DNA of 64,000 nucleotides from Acetobacterium sp. Its GTDB lineage: Bacteria; Bacillota; Clostridia; Eubacteriales; Eubacteriaceae. The stretch spans positions 1 through 64,000 of the forward strand of contig NZ_JAUSPS010000079.1 of the NCBI RefSeq assembly GCF_030652775.1. Direction: 5' to 3'. The translations under genes and the position numbers were made by a program. Positions 52,501-60,673 of this stretch are shown one piece after another. Each line of letters starts with the position of its first letter. Position 1 is the stretch's first letter. The notes under the pieces were generated by a model. That model had not been told where the DNA came from. It saw nothing but the letters and a program-made list of their open reading frames with translations, and ran no database searches.

Positions 52501-53072
52501 CGGGTAATGAAAACCCGGGTCAGGGTCACAAGGATAGCATGACTCATCAGCCAGGCCTGGTAGGGCAAAAAGATCAACACCAGCAAAAACTGCATCAGCA
52601 CTGCTTTGAGGCCGAACATCACCGGCATATAGCGCTTGATGCGGTCGTTGCCAAACCGCGCCGAAACAAGATAACCGATGATCCCCATCAGCAGCGGAAA
52701 CATCTGCGGCAGCAGGAAAAAACCCAGCCAGAACAAAATACTTCCTGGCAGAATTGAAAAACTCAAAAAGACAAGTAGCATCAGTGCTGGCGGCACCAGA
52801 CTTCTTCTTAAATTATCAATCATCTTCCATTTGGACAGGCGGGACAAGGGGTTGAATATTTTATCGTGACGGCGGTCGAAAATTTTTCGAAATAGAATCG
52901 GTACCAATTGCCAGTCGCCACGGACCCAGCGGTGAAGTCGGGCCGAAAAAGAATTATATTTTGACGGGTAGGAATCCACCAGCTTAAGATCAGTGACCAG
53001 GCCGGTTCGCACATAAGAGCCTTCCAGCAGATCATGACTGAGAATGGTGTTGTCCGGGATGGCATCCCGCAT
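46536..53072 (-). CDS. Cyclic beta-1,2-glucan synthase, C-terminal 2178 residues (frameshifted)
   Basis: This is the downstream part of an NdvB-type synthase. Its first residues continue the glycosyltransferase 84 core (RWVRGDW, near 48, the QxxRW-like end), followed by about six membrane helices (90-260). A glycoamylase-like domain lies at about 680-880 (GTMFEYLMP, MPWGTSESGYNAMDK), then two glycoside-phosphorylase-type sandwich domains, and a GH94 catalytic domain at about 1700-2150 with GSGDWNDGMN near 1855. GH94 sets chain length by phosphorolysis. ATG 53072 is not a natural start: it is inside the conserved motif that follows the break at 53115-53118. Without that missing base the protein would be about 2,930 residues. 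Confidence 0.85.
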   Translation of the reverse strand: MRDAIPDNTILSHDLLEGSYVRTGLVTDLKLVDSYPSKYNSFSARLHRWVRGDWQLVPILFRKIFDRRHDKIFNPLSRLSKWKMIDNLRRSLVPPALMLLVFLSFSILPGSILFWLGFFLLPQMFPLLMGIIGYLVSARFGNDRIKRYMPVMFGLKAVLMQFLLVLIFLPYQAWLMSHAILVTLTRVFITRKNLLEWVTADDTEKFQKNSLGAYLFTMKAALIQAPLVVCLALFLKPETLILSLFFFALWISSPFIAWFISRDQPEKVLELSQSESFELGRISRKTWRYFEDFANAKSHYLIPDNYQADPPRGLAQRTSPTNIGLGLLAPLSARDFGYIGTGQMIELIDKTVGTIEDLEKWQGHLLNWYDTLTLKPLRPAYISTVDSGNFLCYLVTLKQGLKDYLHSPLIDPRFSSGIGDTLNCVGKTDYAAYGIILPVDAAVYKKAADLMAWNQTLETLMREDAMADIDEGVWKTKIAAMVTRFKAEMTSFLPGIRLFKKMPDRLTDMAAARKEAADDDVFEDLKNLKKRLISNDNLIDLPQAHQETAAIAERLAETVKKWDQDDYREELAWLAETSGALNTAAAASQNFVDQYTRLLKRIESLIVAMEFLPLYDKKKELFSIGFNLEDNKLTNSFYDLLASEARQTSYICIAKGKIPASHWFKLGRALTTVDRYKGLISWTGTMFEYLMPLLIMKSYQNTLLDETYSFVIKSQKKYGNQREMPWGTSESGYNAMDKHHDYKYKAIGVPWLGLKRGLIEDAVTAPYATFLALMVDPEAAIKNIKRLKADGLEGPYGFYEAADYTPERLGFETKRAVVKSFMAHHQGMSLMALNNCVNQNIMQTRFHTDPEIHAARLLLQEKVSSDLIFTKGTKEKLVPYKGKITKEKSAVRRYTKPNTVLPKAHILSNGNYSVMITERGTGYSQSKMAAVTRWREDSTLDQYGMFFYVKNSASKVVWSAAYAPLNKKPDQYEVVFTADKATFKRTDGDIETKTEVVVASGDNVEIRRITLKNNSKKSCTLELTSYFEVVMAALAGDIAHPAFGNLFVETEINHQRKCLIANRRPRSDSDKSLWLANAVVTKGNVQGEIQYETDRMQLIGRGNNPKNPLVINQEKPLSGSSGPVLDPVMSMRIQVTIEAGKTAQFSFVTAFCESKESILDLIDKYDNPSAVEGAFKLALTRSQVETRYLNLDADETELYQDMISHLVFISPIKMMSQEIIRKNTQGQSALWKYGISGDNPIVLVDLSKIDQVKLLVEVLKAHEYWRLMGLNVDLVILSEEEYAYSLPLYNLISDMVLSKQTHDILKTSEDVFILEKNKIAAADIPLLYAVARVILQGGMGTMREQIECVRETATSKLLPAKIVVINKPVNYPVSPSDEPERLYNNGIGGFKEDGSEYVIHLKNGENTPAPWVNVIANPSFGFMVSESGSGYSWYQNSRENKLTPWSNDVVSDPSGEVIYLGDQDTGEIWTITPLPIREAEDYTIKHGFGYTNFEHASHGIKQRMIQFVPTTDPVKISLINLKNESNQERHLTLTCYIRPVLGVSDQATAMHINSEQDEGGALLMRNPYNEGFPGEILFIDASIPQRSVTSDRKAFFGNGDMTCPESLADISLDGAIGAGIDPCGAIQVKVTLGPNERKDIAFLLGAANNQDEVTMLSQKYRELRNVQEALSEVISFWKSKLGVIQVDTPTDSINLMVNGWLQYQVISCRLWGRSGFYQAGGAFGFRDQLQDALSITNIWPEIARAQILLHAGHQYIQGDVQHWWHEPMGLGTRTHFSDDRLWLPYVTAEYIRITGDRQILEEAVNFIEEPELGEFEDEKCGSPWKIETSASLYDHCLRAFEVSLKFGKHGLPLMGSGDWNDGMNTVGNKGRGESVWLGWFLIANLDLFIPICKEKGDLERAIKYQSVKAEIMAAIEKTAWDGSWYRRAYFDNGDVLGSAGNSECKIDSIAQSWSVISGAGESERSLTAMNSLEDYLVSREDGLIKLLTPPFDKSELEPGYIKGYIPGVRENGGQYTHAAAWAIIAFAKLGDGDKAWDLFELINPINHTTNMRDYTRYKVEPYVFAADVYSTYPHTGRGGWTWYTGAAGWMYRAGLEYILGFQKNGETIVMDPCIPGRMKEYQISYRYLETDYQIKVKNPDGVNKGVKTISVDGIISTRNIINLVNDKVNHQVEVLMGL

Positions 53073-53089
53073 GATGCTCTGGAAGACCG

Positions 53090-55336
53090 CTAAATCATAA
53101 ATGCCTTTGCCGACAAAATCCCTTCGCCAAAAAGATCCTGATAAACGTCAGAAATAGCGGTGGCATAAGGATCAATTCCTTCCTGACCGGTGAAAATCCG
53201 GGAAAAAAAGGATTTGTTAGAACTTTCGTTTTCCACTTCGATTCGTGGTTGCATCAAACCATAGCCTTCAACCACCACCCCGCGTTCACTGTCGACAACC
53301 GGTCGGTTAAGCGGATGAGCCATGGTCGCAATCATTTTTTTAGCCATCCCCATCGGTAAAATGGTATCGCTATCCAGAGTGATCACATATTTGATATGGT
53401 CAAAGGGTGGTTTTTTAGCCGAAGCATAGACAAAGCTGGTATCGGTGGCGCCCATAATCAGGTCGTTGAATTCCATCAAAGCGCCTCTTTTTCGTTCCCA
53501 TCCAAACCACTTGTCATTCTTTTCATTATATTGACTGTCCCGGTGGAAAAAATAAAACTTATCACTGCCGGCGCCTGCGGCATATTTCTGATTAAGATCG
53601 CTGATGCCGGCGAGAGCAGTTTCGATAATCCCAGGGTCATCTTTCATAGCTGATTTGTCGGCATCGCTGAATGCTCCGACCAGGGCAAAGTAAAGATGTT
53701 CTTCGCGGTTGGAAAGATAATGACTTTCCAGACCTGCCAGCAATTCCGTTACCCGCTGCTTGTCAGAAAGTAGGGTTGGCACCGCAACAATGGTACTCAT
53801 ACTTTCGGGAATCCCCTCTCTTAATTGAAGTCTTGGGAAAAAAGCCGGTTTCAGGGCATGACAAACAATCCAGTTTACCGCATCCACGGCAATTTCTGAT
53901 GCCGGGATCAGCACGGCCAAGATGGCTAAAACAGAAAACAGCACCAGATGTGAGGATGCCGTAAAATTGGAGTAACGGACTGCGACAAATAAAAAAAGCA
54001 GGGTGATCAGTCCCATGGAACCCAAATACAGGACGCCAGGATTTTTTATACCCATGCTTTCTGCTTTTGGTCTAAAGCTGTTAATCTTTTTTTCTTTGTT
54101 TTCCAGGCTTTTAAGACCCTTACCAATCAGATAATAGCCGACATGCCAGGTTTTCTGGACAGCGGCATCCGTCAACTGGGATTCATCCCGACCGGTATAG
54201 GCTGCTGCGGCAAACTGAATCGCCTCTTTGGCCAGATAAATTTCTGATACCCCAAACCCCAAGGCCAGTTCTTCCACTCTGGTTCGGTAATGACTCCGGG
54301 TGGCAATATCCATCAGGGGATAGGTTCCATCGGGATCCTGTTTTAAAATCTGTTCGACCATACTCACCGATTCAAAGAGTTCGGACCAATCCAGAGCTGA
54401 GAAAAAATGAATACTGGTAATGGTATTTCCCATCGAAATGGTATTGACGGATTGAGACCCATGTTCTTTCTGGGTGATTTCCTCGGTGGTGGCGCCCAGT
54501 TTATTTAAGTTTTCATCCATGGTCCTTAGCACTTCCACATAACTCCGACCGGAACGTCGGAGCCGATAGAACAAATGCTCAACAAAGGAGGGGTTGGCTT
54601 CGTCCAGGGTTTGCAGACTGTCTTCAAATAGTTTGATGGTTTTTTTACTATCGTAGCCTTCGTTTTCCAGCCATTTATCAAAGATCTTATCAGCCTTATG
54701 CCACTGACCCTGGGTTTTTTTTATTTCTTCACAGAGAACCCGAATATTTTCAATCAAGGCAAGGGTGATCATCATTGGTAAAGCGACAATTTCCCGGTCA
54801 AAAAGAACGGCATGAGATTGGTAGGCCTTTAAATAGTCGGTCAATATTTTTTCATTGATTTGGCCGTCGGTATGAGCGACAAGCTCTACCGCCACCGCAA
54901 ATATCCGGATTTGTCCCTTGAGGGGGCCGGACTTGAGAATCGGCAAGCGGTTGTAATCGGATTTTTTTAAGTCCCGACGCATTCCTTTGACCTGTTTTTC
55001 AATAATATAGAAGTTATCCAGTAGCCACTCTGAAGCTGGTGGTACCGCAGCTTTTTTCTGGAGATCTTCATTGAGATCCTGATAGACATTCAAAATGAAT
55101 TTATAGTTTTCATTCATCCTGACAATTGGCGATTTGATCGCTCTTTTCTTGATCGATACGGCATGCTCGATGGCAATTCTTTTGGCATGTCCTTCCAGTT
55201 CTTCGCTTGAGAGGGATGCATCGCGCATATTAAGTCGGGGTGATTTCCCGGCTTTCATCAAAAAAATCCACAATATAAGCAGGGTACAGCCAATCAGCAC
55301 TGTGCCCTCGATTACTAATCTTAAATAAGCGTCCAT
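53090..55336 (-). CDS. Cyclic beta-1,2-glucan synthase, N-terminal 748 residues (frameshifted)
   Basis: This is the upstream part of the same synthase: one membrane helix at the N-terminus (about 10-28), a helical domain (about 60-400), two more membrane segments (about 440-500), and the start of the GT84 nucleotide-sugar domain with PFDHIKYVITLDSDT (the acidic motif, near 651) and MAHPLNRPVVD. It ends AKAFMI after leaving the frame at a run of four T; one more T would restore GEGIF-VGKGIYDL and join it to the next frame. It could make a truncated transferase or nothing. A sequencing error cannot be excluded. Confidence 0.85.
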   Translation of the reverse strand: MDAYLRLVIEGTVLIGCTLLILWIFLMKAGKSPRLNMRDASLSSEELEGHAKRIAIEHAVSIKKRAIKSPIVRMNENYKFILNVYQDLNEDLQKKAAVPPASEWLLDNFYIIEKQVKGMRRDLKKSDYNRLPILKSGPLKGQIRIFAVAVELVAHTDGQINEKILTDYLKAYQSHAVLFDREIVALPMMITLALIENIRVLCEEIKKTQGQWHKADKIFDKWLENEGYDSKKTIKLFEDSLQTLDEANPSFVEHLFYRLRRSGRSYVEVLRTMDENLNKLGATTEEITQKEHGSQSVNTISMGNTITSIHFFSALDWSELFESVSMVEQILKQDPDGTYPLMDIATRSHYRTRVEELALGFGVSEIYLAKEAIQFAAAAYTGRDESQLTDAAVQKTWHVGYYLIGKGLKSLENKEKKINSFRPKAESMGIKNPGVLYLGSMGLITLLFLFVAVRYSNFTASSHLVLFSVLAILAVLIPASEIAVDAVNWIVCHALKPAFFPRLQLREGIPESMSTIVAVPTLLSDKQRVTELLAGLESHYLSNREEHLYFALVGAFSDADKSAMKDDPGIIETALAGISDLNQKYAAGAGSDKFYFFHRDSQYNEKNDKWFGWERKRGALMEFNDLIMGATDTSFVYASAKKPPFDHIKYVITLDSDTILPMGMAKKMIATMAHPLNRPVVDSERGVVVEGYGLMQPRIEVENESSNKSFFSRIFTGQEGIDPYATAISDVYQDLFGEGILSAKAFMI

Positions 55337-55406
55337 TGATTCACAAATCCTTTCGTGATTTAGGCCTATAATAAAGCATGAAGCCAGACCGTGTCACTAA
55401 ACTACC

Positions 55407-55594
55407 GTACCGACCAATTGTTAATCTGTTGTTCGCCGCGCCATGCGAAATCCGCTACGCTCCTTTCGCTTTGGTCGCGGGCAGTCGCCAACTACAAGCA
55501 AACTTGTGATTGGCTCGTTGCCTTCGCGCAGAATCGGACAGGCGATGCCGTGTCCGCTCCGATGCGTACAACATGATGTAACAATTGTCGGTAC
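55407..55594 (+). repeat. Family 3 palindromic repeat, copy E, with 90-bp insert
   Basis: The outer arms match copies A and B (GTACCGACCAATTGTTAATC, and TAACAATTGTCGGTAC at the right). About 90 bp containing CGAAATCCGCTACGCTCC and ACTACAAGCAAACTTGTG are inserted after the first GTTCGCCGCG. Confidence 0.85.
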
Positions 55595-55771
55595 TACGTT
55601 ATTCGTTTAAAACAATCTCACTAAGCTAATTTATATAATAGGAAAAAATCTTTACACTTAAGTATATACCTCTTATATCGCTTATTAACCTTAATGTTAT
55701 AAAGAAACGACAAAATATGTTGAAACAAAAGTAAATTAATGAGATTTTTTTCATATTTGACTTTTGTTTAA

Positions 55772-55822
55772 AAAAATAAGAAGCTGATCGCACTCGTTTT
55801 CGAGCGGGATCAACCTCTTTTT
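55772..55822 (-). terminator. Terminator of the acetoin dehydrogenase operon
   Basis: On the minus strand GAGGTTGATCCCGCTCG-AAAA-CGAGTGCGATCAGCTTC is followed by TTATTTTTTT. It lies 12 bases after the lpdA stop. Confidence 0.85.
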
Positions 55823-55833
55823 TCTGTTGGCAC

Positions 55834-57237
55834 TTATCTCATTAAATGGATCGCTTCGCCGTTGACAGCGTGGGCGGCTTCCATCAAGGATTCGCCGACG
55901 GTAGGGTGGGCATGGATGGTAGACATCAGTTCTGCCACCGTTGCCTCCAGGCGAATAGCCAAGGCTCCTTCAACAATCAGATCGGTGGCTCGGGGACCGG
56001 CCATGTGCAGCCCCAGGATTTCTCCGGTGGCGGCATCGGTAACGTATTTGACCACACCGGTGGTTTCACCCATGATCATCGCTTTACCATTGACAGCCAT
56101 GGGAAAATTCCCGACTTTCACTTCATAGCCCTGATCCCTGGCCTGGGCCTCGGTCAACCCGACGCTGGCCAGTTCCGGTTTGGTATAGACACAATAGGGA
56201 ATGGTTCTAAAATCAATTTGCGACCGCTTCCCCATGATCGTTTCAACCGCAACTATTCCTTCGGCCGACGCTACGTGGGCAAGCATTACCCCGCCGTTAC
56301 AATCACCGACCGCATAGATATTTCGCTTGTTGGTCTGCATTCTTTGATTGACTTTGATCGCTCCTCTTTCCGTTTCAATGCCAGCTTTATCAAGTTCCAG
56401 GGTATCCAGCTCTGGTTTTCGGCCAACTGAAAGCAGCACTTTTTGAGCGGCAATGACTTTTTCTCCAGCTTCGGAGCTTGTCATAACCGCTAAACTAGCG
56501 GATCCTTCCTGGATTGATTCGACCTTTGTTCTGGTAAAAATTTCAATCCCCTCTTTAAGCAGTTTTGCTTTCAGGGGTTTAACAATATCCTGATCCATAT
56601 TAGCCACAATTTCCGGCAACATTTCAATGATGGTGACCTTGCAACCAAAGGCATTGTAGACGCTGGCAAATTCACAACCAATGACACCACCACCAATGAT
56701 GCACATGCTATCGGGAACAGTTTCCAAGGACAGGGCTTCGTTACTGGTGATCACATCCGGATGATTAGACCCAGGGATCGGTGGAATCACCGGTTTTGAA
56801 CCAGTGGCAATAATGGCAAAATCAAAGTCGATGACGGTTGCTTCGTTACTCGAATCGTCCTGATTTTCAGCAATGACTTTAACTTGATGGTCATTAACAA
56901 AAACAGCAGTTCCCATTATTTTAGTAACGGTGTTATTCTTCAATAAGCCATTAACCCCGCCAACCAATTTTTTGACAATTTTCGTTTTTCTGGCCTGTAG
57001 TGTTGTCCAGTCAGCTTTATAGCCAGAAATCGTGATTCCCATTTCTTTGGCGTCGTTTTCCAGGGCATCCATCAGTTCAGTGGTATGCAGCAGCACCTTT
57101 GTCGGAATACAACCGACATTGAGACAGGTTCCGCCCAAGTACTTGTTTTCAATCAACGTTACTTCAGCGCCTAACTGAGCTGCCCGGATAGCTGCCACAT
57201 ATCCGCCCGGACCTCCTCCTAAAATTACAATCTTCAT
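55834..57237 (-). CDS. lpdA: Dihydrolipoyl dehydrogenase (E3)
   Basis: The 467-residue protein starts MKIVILGGGPGGYVAAI; the ATG at 57237 is seven bases after GGAGG (57240 is a close alternative), and the longer frame overlaps the E2 gene. The redox disulfide motif is GGTCLNVGCIPTK (about 36-48). A second NAD-binding motif is CIIGGGVIGCEFAS (about 170), an FAD loop is YAVGDCNGGVMLAHVA (about 305), and the C-terminal His motif is HAHPTVGES (about 445). It reoxidises dihydrolipoamide with NAD in the acetoin complex. Confidence 0.92.
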   Translation of the reverse strand: MKIVILGGGPGGYVAAIRAAQLGAEVTLIENKYLGGTCLNVGCIPTKVLLHTTELMDALENDAKEMGITISGYKADWTTLQARKTKIVKKLVGGVNGLLKNNTVTKIMGTAVFVNDHQVKVIAENQDDSSNEATVIDFDFAIIATGSKPVIPPIPGSNHPDVITSNEALSLETVPDSMCIIGGGVIGCEFASVYNAFGCKVTIIEMLPEIVANMDQDIVKPLKAKLLKEGIEIFTRTKVESIQEGSASLAVMTSSEAGEKVIAAQKVLLSVGRKPELDTLELDKAGIETERGAIKVNQRMQTNKRNIYAVGDCNGGVMLAHVASAEGIVAVETIMGKRSQIDFRTIPYCVYTKPELASVGLTEAQARDQGYEVKVGNFPMAVNGKAMIMGETTGVVKYVTDAATGEILGLHMAGPRATDLIVEGALAIRLEATVAELMSTIHAHPTVGESLMEAAHAVNGEAIHLMR

Positions 57238-57250
57238 CATTCCGCCTCCA

Positions 57251-58567
57251 TTACAGCAGCAATAATCCGGGTTTTTCAATGAGCTCTTTGAGTCTGGCGA
57301 CAAACTGCGCTGCCACTGAGCCATCAACTACCCGGTGATCAGCCGTCAAGCTCAGGTTCATCATCGGTTTAATAACCACCTGTCCAGCCACCACCATGGG
57401 GGTATCCATTATGGTATTGATCCCCAGTATGGCAACCTCAGGCTGATTGATAATCGGCGTGAAGGATTCCATGCCAAACATCCCGATGTTGGTGATGGTA
57501 AAGGTGCCCCCGGTAATTTCATCGGTTTCCAATTCATTATTTCGGGCTTTTTCGGCCAGTACCTTGATTTCGCTGGAAATCGCCCCCAGATCTTTTTTAT
57601 TGGCAAATTTAACCACCGGAACAATCAGTCCATCGGGCAGCGCCACCGCCACACCAATATTTACATAATTCCGGGTCACAATGTCAGAGCCTACAATGGA
57701 GCTGTTCAGCAACGGGAATTCTACCAGCGCTCGGGATAATATCTTCACCAGAATATCAGTATAGGTTATTTTGGCAGTACCTTTTAATTCTTCCCGGAGC
57801 AGTTTCATCGCCGTGGTATCGACCCGCTGGTTGTAATTTACCGTAGCGGATGTTTCTTGACTGGCTGACATTCGACTGGCAATAATTTTTCGCATCGCTG
57901 ACATCGGTTTGGTAAATTCCTGAGGATCAGCAAATTTCTGGAAGTCGGCGTTTTGTTTAAAGGCCAGCACATCGGCCTTCATAATTCGACCGTCCTTGGG
58001 AATTTGGCTCGGATCGACGCCTAAACCGGCGGCAATCACCCCGGCCGTTGGGGAAATTTTTGGCTGGGCTGTTTTTGCTTTTTCGGCAAATTCGGTAACA
58101 TCTTTTTCGGTAATGGCGCCCTGAGGTCCGGTGCCCGGTACCTGAGAAATATCAATATTTAAATCGGCCGCTATTTTTTTGGTTCGGGCAGAAGCTTTGA
58201 CGCGCCCACCGACAGCCGGTTGGGGTGATCCTGGCTCGGCCTTGGGCGGTTCGGCTGCTGGTTTTTCAACGGGAACCGCCGGACTATCCGCAGCCTTTTC
58301 GGCCTCTGCCAACAATGCGGATATATCTTCGTCAGCCTTGCCAATAATAGCAATCGGTTTTAGCACCTCAACTGCGCCCTCAGCAACCAATATCTTTCGG
58401 ATGATCCCTTCCCCCGGAGATTCAAATTCCTTGGTGATTTTATCTGTTTCCACATCAAAAATAATTTCGCCCATCGCTACGCTGTCGCCTTCTGCTTTTC
58501 GCCAGTTGGCAATATTCCCTTCGGTCATCGTCAACCCGAGCTTGGGCATCACTAAAAACTTAGCCAT
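57251..58567 (-). CDS. acoC: Acetoin dehydrogenase E2 (dihydrolipoyl acetyltransferase)
   Basis: The 438-residue protein starts with a lipoyl domain (FDVETDKITKE, lipoyl Lys about residue 43), an acidic Pro/Ala linker, two consecutive peripheral E3-binding domains (about 123-168 with VPGTGPQGAITEKDV, and 175-210 with IPKDGRIMKADVL) and a catalytic domain ending TADHRVVDGSVAAQF (His and Asp active site, about 410). Two binding domains instead of one are less common. It transfers the acetyl group to CoA during acetoin cleavage. The Shine-Dalgarno AGGAGG precedes the ATG. Confidence 0.9.
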   Translation of the reverse strand: MAKFLVMPKLGLTMTEGNIANWRKAEGDSVAMGEIIFDVETDKITKEFESPGEGIIRKILVAEGAVEVLKPIAIIGKADEDISALLAEAEKAADSPAVPVEKPAAEPPKAEPGSPQPAVGGRVKASARTKKIAADLNIDISQVPGTGPQGAITEKDVTEFAEKAKTAQPKISPTAGVIAAGLGVDPSQIPKDGRIMKADVLAFKQNADFQKFADPQEFTKPMSAMRKIIASRMSASQETSATVNYNQRVDTTAMKLLREELKGTAKITYTDILVKILSRALVEFPLLNSSIVGSDIVTRNYVNIGVAVALPDGLIVPVVKFANKKDLGAISSEIKVLAEKARNNELETDEITGGTFTITNIGMFGMESFTPIINQPEVAILGINTIMDTPMVVAGQVVIKPMMNLSLTADHRVVDGSVAAQFVARLKELIEKPGLLLL

Positions 58568-58588
58568 AATGCATTCCTCCTGTTATTC

Positions 58589-59584
58589 TTAAACCTTGAA
58601 AAATCCGTTTTTCTGCCCCACTTCGATAGCTTTTTTGATATCCACATGCCATGGCCCATTGCGGCTGATTTTAAAGGTAAAGGTCTGATTTTGATGGAAT
58701 TCGATTTCCCGTTCGCCATCCAGGGCAATTGTTCCTCTCCCAAAGGTGGTCAGCTCATATTTTTCATTAAAATTCAAAATCACCGGCTCACTGGTTCCTA
58801 TCGGCAGAACAATCCCGGCCGCCATGGGGATCAGAATTTTAGGCGCATTTTGATCAATGCTGACATAGGCACCAAAGTTGTCCTCTTCGGTGATGATTGT
58901 TTTCCCCCCGACCACGGACGAAAATCCAATCGAGGCCGGATGACTTCGGGCAACAAATATTTTCTCGATATCCTCAACTTTCCAGATGGCTCGGGATCCC
59001 ACAAAGACATCCCGGGAAATCACCGCATCGATGAGAGCAATGTCTTTAAGCTGCCCCTCTGAGTATATCTCTATAATCTTATCTCTATTTGAATAGACCT
59101 TTTTATCAAATTTATGGGAAGCTACCACTGCCGCTGCAATACCAGCAATGGTTCCTTCAATCATGTCTGGATAAACATTATTGGTTCCGGTGGAAATGGA
59201 AATCATCGGGATATCCTTAATATCTTTTGCCACCGCCCGATTGGTACCATCGCCCCCCAGGGTGACAATGCATCCCGCTTTTTTTTCATTCATTAATTGC
59301 ACCGCTTTATAGGTGTCTTCGACGGTGTCTTCCTTGTAAAAATCGAACACTTCAATCTCACATCTCAACTCGCCGGAGGTTTTCAGCTTATCCTCCACCC
59401 GATAGCCCATATTATAGGGATCTGGCATCATATATATTTTTTTTACCCCATTCTGCTGGGCGCCCAGTATGATTCGCTCCACAATATTAATCTTCTCGTT
59501 ATTATCAATAACCGTTGCATGAGAAACCAGTCGTCTGATATCCTTTCCTGAAGCAGGATTGGCAATTATACCGATTGAATTCAT
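58589..59584 (-). CDS. acoX: AcoX, ATP-NAD kinase-like protein
   Basis: The 331-residue protein is of the AcoX type: GIIANPASGKDIRRLV start (about 5-20), MMPDPYNMGY, and the kinase-fold motif VTLGGDGTNRAVAKDI (about 108-123), followed by SISTGTNNVYPDMIEG. It resembles NAD kinases, and acoX genes accompany acetoin dehydrogenase operons without a settled role. It starts after a terminator-like hairpin (59614-59668) that parts it from acoB. Confidence 0.87.
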   Translation of the reverse strand: MNSIGIIANPASGKDIRRLVSHATVIDNNEKINIVERIILGAQQNGVKKIYMMPDPYNMGYRVEDKLKTSGELRCEIEVFDFYKEDTVEDTYKAVQLMNEKKAGCIVTLGGDGTNRAVAKDIKDIPMISISTGTNNVYPDMIEGTIAGIAAAVVASHKFDKKVYSNRDKIIEIYSEGQLKDIALIDAVISRDVFVGSRAIWKVEDIEKIFVARSHPASIGFSSVVGGKTIITEEDNFGAYVSIDQNAPKILIPMAAGIVLPIGTSEPVILNFNEKYELTTFGRGTIALDGEREIEFHQNQTFTFKISRNGPWHVDIKKAIEVGQKNGFFKV

Positions 59585-59613
59585 AAGTCCACCACCTTTT
59601 TCTGTCTTTTAGT

Positions 59614-59668
59614 CTAAAAAAAAGTTTTGGAAATAATAGCATCGTTGTCACTCCATTATTTCCAAAAC
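59614..59668 (-). terminator. Terminator inside the acetoin operon (acoB/acoX)
   Basis: On the minus strand GTTTTGGAAATAAT pairs with ATTATTTCCAAAAC (14 bp, no mismatch) across an 18-nt loop, followed by a run of eight T. It would stop a share of transcripts after acoB. Confidence 0.75.
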
Positions 59669-59701
59669 CATGACCCTTTTTGCCTTGTTAATTATTATGA
59701 G

Positions 59702-60673
59702 TTAAAACAAAGATTTAACCGCCTGAACCACATCGTCAGCATTTGGTAGCACGTATGATTCCAGAACACCGGAAAACGGAATCGGCGTATTAAGGGCACA
59801 AACCCGTTTGATCGGCGCATCGCATTCGTAGAAACATTCATCGGCAATGATCGCTGCCAATTCTCCAGCATAACTGCCCCGTTTTGCTTCTTCAGAAACA
59901 ATCACAACCTTATGGGTTTTCTTGACCGATTCAAAAATCGCTTCCGTATCCAGCGGATAGAGGGATCGTAAATCGATGACTTCCACATCGATGCCATCTT
60001 TTTCCAGCATTTCAGCTGCTTTGAGGGAATCGTATACCTGTTTACCATAGGTGATAATGGTCACGTCATTTCCTTCTCGCTTGATATTGGCTTTTCCCAA
60101 CGGAATCGGTTTGACCTCATCTTCCACCTGGCTGGCGACCGCATAGAGGGTTTTATTTTCTAGGTAGATAACCGGGTTATCATCATCAATAGCCGTTAGC
60201 ATCAAGCCGATGGCATCCTGGGCATTTGAGGGATAAACGACCTTCAGGCCAGGTACATGGGTAAACCAGGCTTCCAGGGATTGGGAATGTTGGGCAGCCG
60301 CAGCCACACCACCGCCAGATGGCAAGCGCACGACCATTGGAAGTTTCAGTTTCCCGCCGAACATGTAGCGCATTTTAGCGGCCTGGTTGACCAACTGATC
60401 CATCCCAACCGTCGCAAAGTCAACAAACATCAGCTCTGGAATCGGTCGCAGGCCAAGGGCTGCGGCACCAACAGCAGCACCGATGATGGCACCTTCTGAG
60501 ATTGGGGTGTCCCGAACTCGTTTTTCGCCAAATTCTTCAAATAATCCTGCTGTTACGCCAAAGCATCCACCGAAAAGACCAACATCTTCACCAAAAATGA
60601 ATACGTCCGGATTTTCCAACATTTTTATCCGCATACCTTCTTTGATTCCTTGACCATAAGTGAGCTCTCTCAT
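59702..60673 (-). CDS. acoB: Acetoin dehydrogenase E1 beta
   Basis: The 323-residue transketolase-like beta subunit has MLENPDVFIFGEDVGLFGG (about 18-36), DTPISEGAIIGAAVGAAALG (about 55-74), GVAAAAQHSQSLEAW (about 125-139) and EVIDLRSLYPLDTEAI (about 235-250). With E1 alpha it forms the thiamine-diphosphate site that splits acetoin into acetaldehyde and an acetyl unit. Its start overlaps the acoA stop by 4 bp. Confidence 0.92.
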   Translation of the reverse strand: MRELTYGQGIKEGMRIKMLENPDVFIFGEDVGLFGGCFGVTAGLFEEFGEKRVRDTPISEGAIIGAAVGAAALGLRPIPELMFVDFATVGMDQLVNQAAKMRYMFGGKLKLPMVVRLPSGGGVAAAAQHSQSLEAWFTHVPGLKVVYPSNAQDAIGLMLTAIDDDNPVIYLENKTLYAVASQVEDEVKPIPLGKANIKREGNDVTIITYGKQVYDSLKAAEMLEKDGIDVEVIDLRSLYPLDTEAIFESVKKTHKVVIVSEEAKRGSYAGELAAIIADECFYECDAPIKRVCALNTPIPFSGVLESYVLPNADDVVQAVKSLF

